Below are positions 1 through 11,100 of a stretch of 64,000 nt of DNA, one piece after another (within the stretch, counting starts at the first letter, position 1; the number at the start of each line of letters is the position of its first letter). Origin of the DNA: Isoetes taiwanensis (lineage: Eukaryota > Streptophyta > Lycopodiopsida > Isoetales > Isoetaceae); contig JAJEKV010000059.1 in assembly GCA_021234155.1 (NCBI GenBank), forward strand, positions 3,229,167 through 3,293,166. The letters are read 5' to 3'. A model generated the notes under the pieces. That model had not been told where the DNA came from. It saw only the letters and a program-made list of their open reading frames with translations, and searched no databases. A program made the translations under genes and the position numbers.

Positions 1-1607
1 GTAGAAGATTGTCGTGATCTTGAGATGGTGCTGTCGAGATTGATGCAACTGCTCTGAAGTATCGGGGCTGATGAGGAAGAAGTTTGTTGCAGTCTCGCCA
101 TATGCCTATTCCTGAGGAGCCCACCCTTGCTGGCTTGTCATACCTCCTTAGTCAAGCTTGTCTGCTTAGAGTCTAGATCTGATACTACTATGGTCTGTAT
201 ATCTGCGCTAGTTACCCTTCCTCGGAGGTATGTCCAGTCTCATCCTTTAGGGCTCTTGATATGATAAGTCGATGAAGTCGTCTACTTGTTGGTGGCGTAG
301 TTGTGACATTAGTTATCGATGTGGGGACGTTCCTCGAGACAATATGGCACTTGGAGAATATCCTTAACTAGGAGGTGTTCCTCCCCTAATGTGATCAATT
401 TTATAAGTGCCATGATGCCCATTGGCTGTTGCATAGCCCTCTTGGCAAGTCTTGTGTCTATCCTTGATGTCGCAATCATCCTTCCTATAGGCTCTCCTTT
501 ATTTTTCGTGTTCGGGCTTCCCTGTATGCCGTCTTGGCCTTTGATCTGCTGAAGTTTCCTCCGTAATGTTGCCCTCTGCCTTCAATTCGTTGATGTCGTT
601 TAGTGGCTCCACTATCGAGGCTCGAGAATCTGCAACGAAGATTCTCCTACCTAAAGTGCACAAGGCAACAAATACTACCACAACAACAATTATTTACGTC
701 TACTTACTCTACAAACCCTAATTTTATACCTTTATCCACTCTACCTCAATTGACCCACTTGGCAATTTGGCACTTTACTAGACACTGAGGAAGGTACTCA
801 TTTGCTGTTATGGGGTGTAGAAGGGGACTCATTCACTGGGTGTACTTGGTGTGCTAGACTGGATTACTTAGATAGAATGAATTCCTAGACAATTATCTAT
901 GATACAAGGCATGGCTGAAGACACTTGATGATAGTGCACCTATAACGTGTGTTGGTGTATCATACCAACGTGTGACAACAATTTGTAAGGCCTTGGCAAC
1001 TAGCTGGGTTTCTAAGAAAAAAAAGTTTAATTATACTACCTATATGTAGGCAAGAAGACACTTAGCAAGATAAGAGCGACAACTAAGCTGTGATGAGTGC
1101 AGATGTCGCCTCTGTCTAGCTTAAGGATCTTGGTTCTAACTCTAAGGCTTGGTCATATTGGCAAATGATGTCGGTGTAAATAGGGAGTTCTAGTCAAAGT
1201 GGCATGGAGATCAAAGAGATGATCAAAGACATGGAAGGCTTGCTCGGCAGGGAAATCACGGATGTGATTGGCGGCGTCATACCATCTGACAAAGTTTGAG
1301 GGCGCCATTGAGCAGAAAAGAGTATGAAAAATGGCTGTTGAGGACGAGCAAGGAGCTAGAAAATCGCCAAAAGGGCTGAGAGCACTTTTGATGGTGAGAA
1401 AATGACAAATGAGGGCCCTTTTGTAGACTAGGGGTGCCTCGGGTTCCGTGCACAAGGGTTCTTAATGTGGAAGGACTTTGTTCAAAGGCTATGAGTGTCC
1501 AAATGAGCTACCATGAAGTGCAATTCTAAGCAAAACAAAGCAAGAAACACTACATGGCAGGTTGCTAGGTCAAAATTGGTCAAATTAGGCCAAAAAGGGC
1601 CAAATCG

Positions 1608-1669
1608 GGATGGTTCGCGCGAAAGGGCCTTCCGAAACTGTCGGAAAGGGGTTTGGCGCGGACCAACCC
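1608..1669. repeat. Imperfect long hairpin, copy 1
   Basis: An imperfect palindrome whose arms include CCTTCCGA and TCGGAAAGG around the loop AACTG, flanked by outer arms ending GCGCGGACCAACCC. A closely similar hairpin recurs at 1797-1860. The outer arms of this copy have more mismatches than those of copy 2. Confidence 0.6.
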
Positions 1670-1796
1670 GGTTTCGCGATTTTTGAAGCAATTTTGACGA
1701 ATTTTTGAGGTTGGAAAGATCCTAACATGACTAATTGATCAATTCTAGCCTAGCATGTAACTTTTCTTGAGCAAAATGGACACCTATAGGCGAAAT

Positions 1797-1860
1797 AGGG
1801 TTGGTCCGCGCAAAAGGGCCTTCCGAAACTGTCGGAAAGGGGTTTGGCGCGGTCCAACCC
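1797..1860. repeat. Imperfect long hairpin, copy 2
   Basis: Outer arms GGGTTGGTCCGCGC and GCGCGGTCCAACCC pair with one central mismatch. Inner arms CCTTCCGA and TCGGAAAGG pair with one bulged A around AACTG. This is the better-preserved of two copies about 190 bp apart in the internal part of the left element. Function unknown. Confidence 0.7.
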
Positions 1861-2309
1861 GAGTTTACTTTGACTTTGACTTTTTTTTTTTTCCTCCTAC
1901 CCTTAATTCTAGGAACATATATACATACAAGTTCAAAATTTTATTCAAAGATTCCTAATTTTCATCTTTTCTAATCCTCCATTCTAGGTTCATGCTCTTG
2001 AGCATAATGGTCATCCTCTTGGCATGAATGGTGCAGATCTTGGCCTCCTCAGCTTTGGCCGCTTCCTGGCAAGACTCTGCCGTCGTTGATGTGTCTCGGT
2101 AGTCGTAGTCCATCTTGAACTCCTGCATAGACCTTTGATGTAGGCACTCGAAAAGAGAGTTTCTGGATCATCAGACTGGTACGCTGTTGGCAATGCCGAA
2201 TATGCTGAGCAGCTCTACTGTGCTGGGGATTTGGCCCATGGCAGACCTTCTTCGGGGAATCGAGTCGAGGTGGTGGAGGCTAGCTTTTCGACCCTGGTTG
2301 GCTACCTTG

Positions 2310-2682
2310 TCAGATCCATTGGCGGAGATAATTCTTGCATGCTGCCTTCTTCTTTTCGTACTCCATATCTTGCTTGAGCTTTAAGTAGCTTCTCGCTGAT
2401 GTTGCCCTCCTTGGACTGCATTGGATATGGTTGCCGAGCGTAGGCTGCGTCTGTTCTTTGGCCTCCTCCTCCTCCTCCTCTTCTTCTTTAGCCTCTTGCT
2501 CCCTCCTCTTGTTGGTGTGGTCTTTCCTCCTCGGGCTCATCCCCCTCCAGTTCGTCTAGTTGTGGTTCTCTCCTTGCCTGCGTCTCTTCCTTCCTTCTCC
2601 CCTTGCTGCAGTTCCTGCCGCTGGGGTTGCTCGTATTGCCGAGGTTGCTCTCGCTACTTGCTCTTTCTCTGCGTGCGATCAT
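2310..2682 (-). pseudogene. Possible gag-region remnant, Arg/Glu-rich
   Basis: Two overlapping minus-strand frames (2310-2540 and 2488-2682) encode very charged sequence, including an uninterrupted run of Glu residues in a (GAG/GAA)n stretch near 2463-2495, then an EKKKAACKN-like basic segment. The position, about 0.8-1.2 kb downstream of the primer-binding site, suits gag, and plant gag N-termini are often low-complexity and charged. No zinc knuckle or conserved gag core is visible, and stops break every frame. A coding origin is inference only. Confidence 0.25.
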
Positions 2683-3501
2683 TCGCCTGAAGTGCTAAGT
2701 CGTTGCTCCTCTATGAGTGAAACGATTCGTCTGAAGAGCTTGAGTGGCCAAGTTCGTCGTCTGACCTAGGTCGCAGGGCCTCAAGAATTTGCTTGTCGCC
2801 ACCCACCGTGAGGGCTTCGACGTTCCGGTGCAAGCTGGAGCTTCCAACCTTCCTAGCTACTTGTTTGGTCCTCCCAACAACTTAGCTTCCTTGATAGTGG
2901 CCTCTTCGAGCGATCTTGCCTCTATCTTCGCAGCTCCTTTGGATCGATCTCGTTGGCTGTTCGTTCGGTGGACACTCTTATGGCAGCTTCAGAGATTAGC
3001 TTCTAATTCGCCTTACAAGGGTAAAGGGAAGGTTCAAGATACTATTTGGGAACTTCTAGGAAGTAGAGGTGCTTCTATAGGTTTAATAGCTACTTTTCTT
3101 AAGAGTAAATTTTATTATAACTATGGGTTATTAATTAAGGTACTTCCCCTAATCACTTAACTATTTCTCAAAATTTCCTAATTCCTTTTTGGGCCAAGTA
3201 GTGGTCATTTCACGCCGTTTCTTTCAAGCTTTATTTTGAGCGATTTCTCATTCAATTTTTCACTTGAAAGGTGCGGTTCATGAACAACTTGAGCTCAAAT
3301 TTACTAGAAGGTTTCTTTTAACTATATTATTTCTACCACTTAGATTATACTTAATCTAATTACGACCCTACTAATGGGAAAAAATTTCTCCCACATTTCG
3401 CGGTTCAAGACTGGAATTCTCATTCCATTCATTAGCTAGGCCAGTTAGTCTACCTATTCAGGGATATGGTCAGTGCTAGCTCTTGGTCAACCAAGAACAT
3501 T

Positions 3502-3513
3502 GCTCTGATACCA
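3502..3513 (-). other. Primer-binding site, initiator Met-tRNA type
   Basis: Read on the minus strand the sequence is TGGTATCAGAGC, complementary to the 3' end of plant initiator Met-tRNA. It is separated by one base from the LTR end at 3515, the expected position for first-strand priming. Confidence 0.75.
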
Positions 3514-3514
3514 T

Positions 3515-5157
3515 TGTGACGCTCCCTGCTAAATATACGGCACCCGGCCGTATGCTCGGCAGGAAATCCCCCGTCCGGCTCAACAACCGCACAGGCCCTC
3601 CGTCTATCCCGCACTCTGGGACCTCCGTAGTGCGGGAAGGGGACACGGAAGTGTCTTGCGCGCCCTTCCCCTATGGGCTCCTATCACAGCGGAAGCATAA
3701 ACACGTCAGAACTAGCAATACAATACAATATGCTACCTCGAAGGGTAGCTCAATCGCATATCCAGAGATGCAAGGAACATAATCATATACCATAAAACAT
3801 GAGGGCTCCTACCCGTGGCTCCGACACATGAGGGAATCGACTGACTAGATAGGCCTCAAGATAGAGCAGACCGAGTCATAACAATGGCGGGGCTGGCATA
3901 AGACAATGGCTAGGGTTGACCACTCCATCCGCCCCTCCTGTGCATACTTTGCAGATGGGCTAGATCAGGCTCTGGCATGACTCTAACCTTCCGGATACGC
4001 AATCCCATGGCATCACCCATCGGGACTACTCCAGGTTGCATCTCCCTGGTCCGTCGAGGTAGGAAGGGTTGCATCTCCCCTTCCCGGGGTCTAGAGGTTC
4101 CGTGGGCGGCTAGAGAATCGTGGCGACACACGATTCGTACCCGACTTAACCCCCCAAAACGAGAGCCAAGCCAACACTTGCAGCTCTCGAGAGGCAGGGC
4201 GACACCATTGCCCCAGGAGGTGTCGGACCCATGCTCGGCCCACACGAAGTGACCGACCATAAGCCTAGCCCACTATGGGATCCCCCGAAGCCCCCACTCG
4301 GCAGGGATCCTCCCTCCACATCCCTTCTAGCCCCGTTATGTGGTGCTGAGTCATATCATAGCCTCGATAGCCTGGTGGGCTCCTATGCACAGGCCGCAAC
4401 TAATAGGAACTAAGGGATCTACACTAGGAGCATACTACATATGGCTCTAGGTCTCTACCCCCCTTCCCAATACAAGAGGAGCAACATGATCAACCAACAT
4501 CACATAGCATCATAACATGATAATCATCATAAGAACATCTTAACCTAATCATACATATCTAACTTACAGTTAGGGTTCCTTGATTAGGGTTCAAGATGTT
4601 GAATACGGGTTCTAGGATGGCTCTACTCTAGATACGGCATACTAACCCATCTGGAGTGCTAACTTCCAGATGGACTACGAAGAGCACTACTCCACATACC
4701 TGGTCCAGAAGCACTCCCTCCCAATCCTGGCGTCTCCATGCTCCTAAACGTGGTTCGAAGGCCTGCTCCCTCTACGATCATACACACCTTCCAGGGGCTG
4801 CTGCTCCAGGCTAGGCTATGACGAACGATGCTCGAAACGGGGTTTCGGGCACGCGGATGAGAGCTCAGGTGCTAGGTCAGGAAAAAGGGTCTAGGGTTAG
4901 GGTTAGGGCTCATATAGGTGTGGGTCCACGTGGGATGCCACGTGGCACCACTAAGATGAGGCCGTGTGGCGGTTGCTCAATAGGATAAGGCCATGTGGAA
5001 ATGGGCCTTATCCTAAGGTTATCTAAGTTAAGCAATTAACTTAGATGTGCACCCCTTGCCACTTATCCAAGGCATACAAGGCTACCTAGGTAGACTTGTA
5101 TGGTGACGAGTCCAGGAATATACGTATTTATGGCGTATATTCCCTTGGAACGTCACA
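3515..5157 (-). repeat. 5' LTR of the minus-strand element (1643 bp)
   Basis: On the plus strand the block begins TGTGACG and ends CGTCACA, a 7-bp perfect inverted end pair with canonical TG...CA termini. The inner end sits one base from the primer-binding site. The interior is GC-rich and non-coding. A TATATGAG-like stretch near 4909-4917 (minus sense) could be the LTR TATA element, but this is weak. Confidence 0.68.
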
Positions 5158-8100
5158 CGAGGCCAGGACCTTGCAGGGATCCCTCACAAGAGGGGAGAGT
5201 CCGGACCCCAAGAGGCGGGATCCAAAAAAGTTCCCGAGGCAGCCCTTCCCCGGCGGCCCCCCTGGGCCGTGACGCTAATGACCACCCTCCCGGAGCCCGG
5301 TTCCCCTATCCGACCGTTGGATCCTCCGTTCAGGGGCCCCTCTTCAGGAAGGCCCAAAAGATTCCAGATCGGTCTGGGAGAACTTGTCAAACCGCGGGGC
5401 GTCCTGAGGTCGGCCTTGTAGAAACCGCAGTGTCTTGTCGTTCGGGCACCGGGGAGGCTCCGGAATGGCAAATCGACCCTGCCAAATCGTCTGGAATGGT
5501 GAAATTACCCTAGGGAGCAAGTTACAAGGTCGGTTTTGCAAAAGAAAGAAACACTCACGCCCTCCACGACAGTATCCCGCATCCACATCCTAGGCCAATT
5601 GACTACGAGTGTGATGGAAGTGAGCTACTTTGGCGCTTCTTGGAGGTCGGGTGGTCTTCTGGCCACGGAACTTGGTCCCCGTGGCAACGCCGACGCTCGA
5701 GTCCATTGGCAGAGTCAATCGCGATTGATTCCGGAGGGGAGGTCGCCCGTCCCGGCCCCCTCGGGCCTTGGGGAGAGGAAATTCGGGCAAGCAGCTTTGG
5801 GGGGATTTTAGGGTCCGTGCTCTGGCGTCAACACCCCCACTCCACGTCAAGTCACGGCGCAAGGTCCCGCCTGAATCTGACAAGGAGAGGGCCTCCAAAA
5901 CGTAAACCCTGTGGGTTGCCAGGTTCTAGAAGGGTTTGCGTTTTGGGGGCCGAGACTTGGTCTGTTGCACTTGGGACCTGGCCGAGAAGCTGCAGCCGAG
6001 AATACGGAGCAAGGGGAACTGACGGAGCGGAGTTTGGGCCTGTCCTCCTCCCGATGTGGCAAGTAGAAGTCGGGGGCTTTGCGAAGGGCAAGACATTCAT
6101 AAATTCGCAATTAATGCATTGTACGAAAATAAATTCTGATTTTTTGCCAGCTGGAATCCTAATCCATTTCTAGCACACAGCCCAATTTTCGAAATTTTCG
6201 GAGAAGGTCTAGGTCAAAGGGTTAGCATTAGAACGGTCGGGGCAGCCCGCTTGCGGTAACAACCGAAGCCGCACCCTTCCCCAAGTCAAACGAGGCCAGG
6301 ACCTTGCAGGGATCCCTCACAAGAGGGGAGAGTCCGGACCCCAAGAGGCGGGATCCAAAAAGTTCCCGAGGCAGCCCTTCCCGCAACAAGCCCCCGGGGT
6401 CGCGCGCTAATGACCACCCTCCCGAGCCGGTTCCCCTATCCGACCGTTGGATCCTCCGTTCAGGGGCCCCTCTTCGGGAAGGCCCAAAAGATTCCAGATC
6501 GGTCCGGGAGAACTTGTCAAACCGCGGGCGCGCCCGAGGTCGGCCTTGTAGAAACCGCAGTGTCTTGTCGTTCGGGACACGGGGAGGCTCGAATGGCAAA
6601 ATCGACCTGCCAAATCGTTCTAATGGCGAAATTACCCTAGGGAGCAAGTTACAAGGTCGGTTTTGCAAAAGAAAGAAACACTCACGCCCTCCACGACAGT
6701 ATCCCGCATCCACATCCTAGGCCAATTGACTACGAGTGTGATGGAAGTGAGCTACTTTGGCGCTTCTTGGAGGTCGGGTGGTCTTCTGGCCACGGAACTT
6801 GGTCCCCAGGGCAATGTCGACGTTCTGAGTCCATTGGCAGAGTCAAATCGCGATTCCGGAGAGGGGAGGTCGCCCGTCCGTCCCCAGGGCCTTGGGGAGA
6901 GGAAATTCGGGGCAAGCAGCTTCCGGGGGGATTTTAGGGTCCGTGCTCTGGCGTCAACACCCCCACTCCATGTCAAGTCACGGCGCAAGGTCCCGCCCGA
7001 ATCTGACAAGGAGAGGGCCTCCAAAACGTAAACCCTGTGGGTTGCCAGGTTCTAGAAGGGTTTGCGTTTTGGGGGCCGAGACTTGGTCTGTTGCACTTGG
7101 GACCGGCCGAAGCCGCAGCCGGAGAATACGGAGCAAGGGGAACTGACGGAGCGGAGTTTGGGCCTGTCCTCCTCCCGATGTGGCAAGTAGAAGTCGGGGG
7201 GCGCTTTTGCAGTGGCAAGACATTCATAAATTCGCAATTAATGCATTGTACGAAAATAAATTCTGATTTTTTGCCAGCTGGAATCCTAATCCATTTCCAG
7301 CACACAGCCCAATTTTCGAAATTTTCGGAGAAGGTCTAGGTCAAAGGGTTAGCATTAGAACGGTCGGGGCAGCCCGTTGCAGGGCAACCGAGCTGGCACC
7401 CTTCCCCAAGTCAAACGAGGCCAGGACCTTGCAGGGATCCCTCACAAGAGGGGAGAGTCCGGACCCCAAGAGGCGGGATCCAAAAAAGTTCCCGAGGCAG
7501 CCCTTCCTGGCAGCGCTCCCCGGGGGGCTGCACGCTAATGACCACCCTCCCGGAGCCCGGTTCCCCTATCCGACCGTTGGATCCTCCGTTCAGGGGCCCC
7601 TCTTCGGGAAGGCCCAAAAGATTCCAGATCGGTCCGGGAGAACTTGTCAAACCGCGGGGCGTCCTGAGGTCGGCCTTGTAGAAACCGCAGTGTCTTGTCG
7701 TTCGGGCACCGGGAGGCTCCGGAATGGCAAATCGACCCTGCCAAATCGTCCGGAATGGTGAAATTACCCTAGGGAGCAAGTTACAAGGTCGGTTTTGCAA
7801 AAGAAAGAAACACTCACGCCCTCCACGACAGTATCCCGCATCCACATCCTAGGCCAATTGACTACGAGTGTGATGGAAGTGAGCTACTTTGGCGCTTCTT
7901 GGAGGTCGGGTGGTCTTCTGGCCACGGAAGTTGGTCCCCGTGGCAACGCCGACGCTCGAGTCCATTGGCAGAGTCAAATCGCGATTCCGGAGAGGGGAGG
8001 TCGCCCGTCCGTCCCCAGGGCCTTGGGGAGAGGAAATTCGGGGCAAGCAGCTTCCGGGGGGATTTTAGGGTCCGTGCTCTGGCGTCAACACCCCCACTCC

Positions 8101-11100
8101 ACGTCAAGTCACGGCGCAAGGTCCCGACCGACAAGGAGAGGGCATCCAAAACGTAAACCCTGTGGGTTGCCAGGTTCTAGAAGGGTTTGCGTTTTGGGGG
8201 CCGAGACTTGGTCTGTTGCACTTGGGACCTGGCCGAGAAGCTGCAGCCGAGAATACGGAGCAAGGGGAACTGACGGAGCGGAGTTTGGGCCTGTCCTCCT
8301 CCGATGTGGCAAGTAGAAGTCGGGGCTTTTGCGAAAGCAAGACATTCATAAATTCGCAATTAATGCATTGTACGAAAATAAATTCTGATTTTTGCCAGCT
8401 GGAATCCTAATCCATTTCCAGCACACAGCCCAATTTTTCGGGGCACTTCGGAGAAGGTCTAGGTCAAAGGGTTAGCATTAGAACGGTCGGGGCAGCCCGT
8501 TGCGGGGCAACCGAGCTGGCACCCTTCCCCAAGTCAAACGAGGCCAGGACCTTGCAGGGATCCCTCACAAGAGGGGAGAGTCCGGACCCCAAGAGGCGGG
8601 ATCCAAAAAAGTTCCCGAGGCAGCCCTTCCTGGCAGCGCTCCCCTGGGGGGCTGCACGCTAATGACCACCCTCCCGGAGCCCGGTTCCCCTATCCGGCCG
8701 CTGGATCCTCCGCTCGGGGGGCCCCTCTTCAGAAGGCCCAAAAGATTCCAGATCGGCCAGGGAGAACTTGTCAAACCGCTGGGCGCCCCGAGGCTCTACT
8801 TTGTAGAAACCGGGCAGTTGTCTTGTCGTTCGGGCACCGGGAGGGCTCCTAATGGCAAATCGACCACGCCAAATCGTCTGGAATGGCGAAATTACCCTAG
8901 GGAGCAAGTTACAAGGTCGGTTTTGCAAAAGAAAGAAACACTCACGCCCTCCACGACAGTATCCCGCATCCACATCCTAGGCCAATTGACTACGAGTGTG
9001 ATGGAAGTGAGCTACTTTGGCGCTTCTTGGAGGTCGGGTGGTCTTCTGGCCACGGAACTTGGTCCCTGTGGCAACGCCGACGTTCCGAGTCCATTGGCGA
9101 GGCAAAATCGCGATTCCTGAGAGGGGAGGTCGCCTCGTCCCGGCCCCTCGTGGCCTTGGGGAGAGGAAATTCGGGGCAAGCAGCTTCCGGGGGATTTTAG
9201 GGTCCGTGGCTCGGCGCCAACACCCCCACTCCATCGTCAAGTGACGCGCAAGGTCCCGCCCGAATCTGACAAGGAGAGGGCCTCCAAAACGTAAACCCTG
9301 TGGGTTGCCAGGTTCTAGAAGGGTTTGCGTTTTGGGGGCCGAGACTTGGTCTGTTGCACTTGGGACCTGGCCGAGAAGCTGCAGCCGAGAATACGGAGCA
9401 AGGGAACCCGACGGAGCAGAGTTTGGGCCTGTCCTCCTCCCGATGTGGCAAGTAGAAGTCGGGGCGCTTTGCGGTGGGCAAGACAATCATAAATTCGCAA
9501 TTAATGCATTGTACGAAAATAAATTCTGATTTTTGCCAGCTGGAATCCTAATCCATTTCCAAAAAGACACAGCCCCAATTTTTCAAATTTTCTGAGAAGG
9601 TCTAGGTCAAAGGGTTAGCATTAGAACGGTCGGGGCAGCCCGCTGGTGGGCAACCGAAAGCGGCACCCTTCCCCAAGTCAAACGAGGCCGGGACCTTGCG
9701 GGGATCCCTCACAAGAGGGGAGAGTCCCACCCCAAGAGGCGGGATCCAAAAAAAAGTTCCCGAGGCAGGCCCTTCTTCCCGGGCAAATCCCCTGGGGCGG
9801 TGACGCTAATGACCACCCTCCCGAGCCCGGTTCCCCTATCCGACCGCTGATCCTCCGCTCAGGGCCCCTCTTCGGAAGGCCCAAAAGATTCCGTGACGGC
9901 CCGAGAACTTGTCAAACCGCTGGGCGCCCCGAGGTCGGCCTTTGTAGAAACCGCAGTTGTCTTGTCGTTCGCACCGGGAGGCTCCGGAATGGCAAATCGA
10001 CCCTCACAAATCGTCTGAATGGCGAAATTACCCTAGGGAGCAAGTTACAAGGTCGGTTTTGCAAAAGAAAGAAACACTCACGCCCACCACGACAGTATCC
10101 CGCATCCACATCCTAGGCCAATTGACTACGAGTGTGATGGAAGTGAGCTACTTTGGCTTCTTGAGGTCGGGTGGTCTTCCTCGCCACGGAACTTGGTCCC
10201 CGTGGCAACGCCGACGCTCGAGTCCATTGGCAGAGCCAAATCGCGATTCCGGAGAGGGGAGGTTGCCCGTCCGTCCCCAGGGCCTTGGGGAGAGGAAATT
10301 CGGGGCAAGCAGCTTCCGGGGGGATTTTAGGGTCCGTGCTTTGGCATCAACACCCCCACTCCACGTCAAGTCACGGCGGAGAAGCAAGGTCCCGCCCGAC
10401 CGACAAGGAGAGGGCCTCCAAAAACGTGAAACCCTGTGGGTTGCCAAGTTCTAGAAGGGTTTGCGTTTTGGGGGCCGAGACTTGGTCTGTTGCACTTGGG
10501 ACCTGGCCGAAAAGCTGCAGCCGAGAATACGGAGCAAGGGGAACTGACGGAGCAGAGTTTGGGCCTGTCCTCCTCCCGATGTGGCAAGTAGAAGTTGGGG
10601 GGCGCTTTTGCAGTGGCAAGACATTCATAAATTCGCAATTAATGCATTGTACGAAAATAAATTCTGACTTTTTGCCACCTGGAATCCTAATCCATTTCCA
10701 AAGACACAGCCCCCAATTTTCAGAAATTTTCGGAGAAGGTCTAGGTCAAAGGGTTAGCAGATAGAACGGTCGGGGACCTGGCGCCCGTTGCGGCAACCGA
10801 GCTGCACCCTTCCCCAAGTCAAACGAGGCCAGACCTTGCGGGGATCCCTCACAAGAGGGGAGAGTCCCACCCCAAGAGGCGGATCCAAAAAGTTCCCGAG
10901 GCAGCCCTTTCCCTGGCGGCCCCCTGGGTCGCTGACGCTAATGACCACCCTCCCGAGCCCTGTTCCCCTATCCGGCCGTTGGATCCTCCGCTCAGGGGGC
11001 CCCTCTTCTGAAGGCCCAAAAGATTCCGGGATCGGTCCGGAGAACTTGTCAAACCCCAAGGCGCCCCGAGAGGTCGGGGCCTTGTGAAACCGCAGTTGTC

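Larger units (their letters stand above)
1..5157 (-). mobile_element. LTR retrotransposon, 5' part, minus strand (truncated by window edge)
   Basis: A minus-strand LTR element whose 5' LTR lies at 3515-5157 and whose primer-binding site lies at 3502-3513. Everything to the left (1-3501) is then internal sequence running off the window, so the 3' LTR and the target-site duplication cannot be checked. No reverse transcriptase, integrase or protease motif was found in the internal part, and stops are frequent on both strands. The long LTR and the Met-tRNA primer site fit many Ty3/gypsy elements, but without pol the superfamily is an inference. The element abuts the GC-rich satellite at 5158 and may have inserted into it. 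Confidence 0.6.

Noticed and set aside
1153-1455. 100-codon minus-strand frame in the left element
   Set aside because: Internal position is suitable for gag-pol, but the sequence has no recognisable domain and flanking frames are closed.
2460-2500. Possible CRISPR-like or microsatellite array in the (CTC/TTC) run
   Set aside because: A simple trinucleotide run in a charged reading frame; no spacers, and a plant genome.
4890-4908. Telomere-like TTAGGG repeats (CTAGGGTTAGGGTTAGGG)
   Set aside because: Only about three units, inside the LTR, and not the usual plant TTTAGGG; chance or an LTR feature.
8500-9120. 206-codon plus-strand open frame in the satellite
   Set aside because: Not open in other units, no family resemblance; long frames are expected by chance in GC-rich DNA and indels differ between copies.
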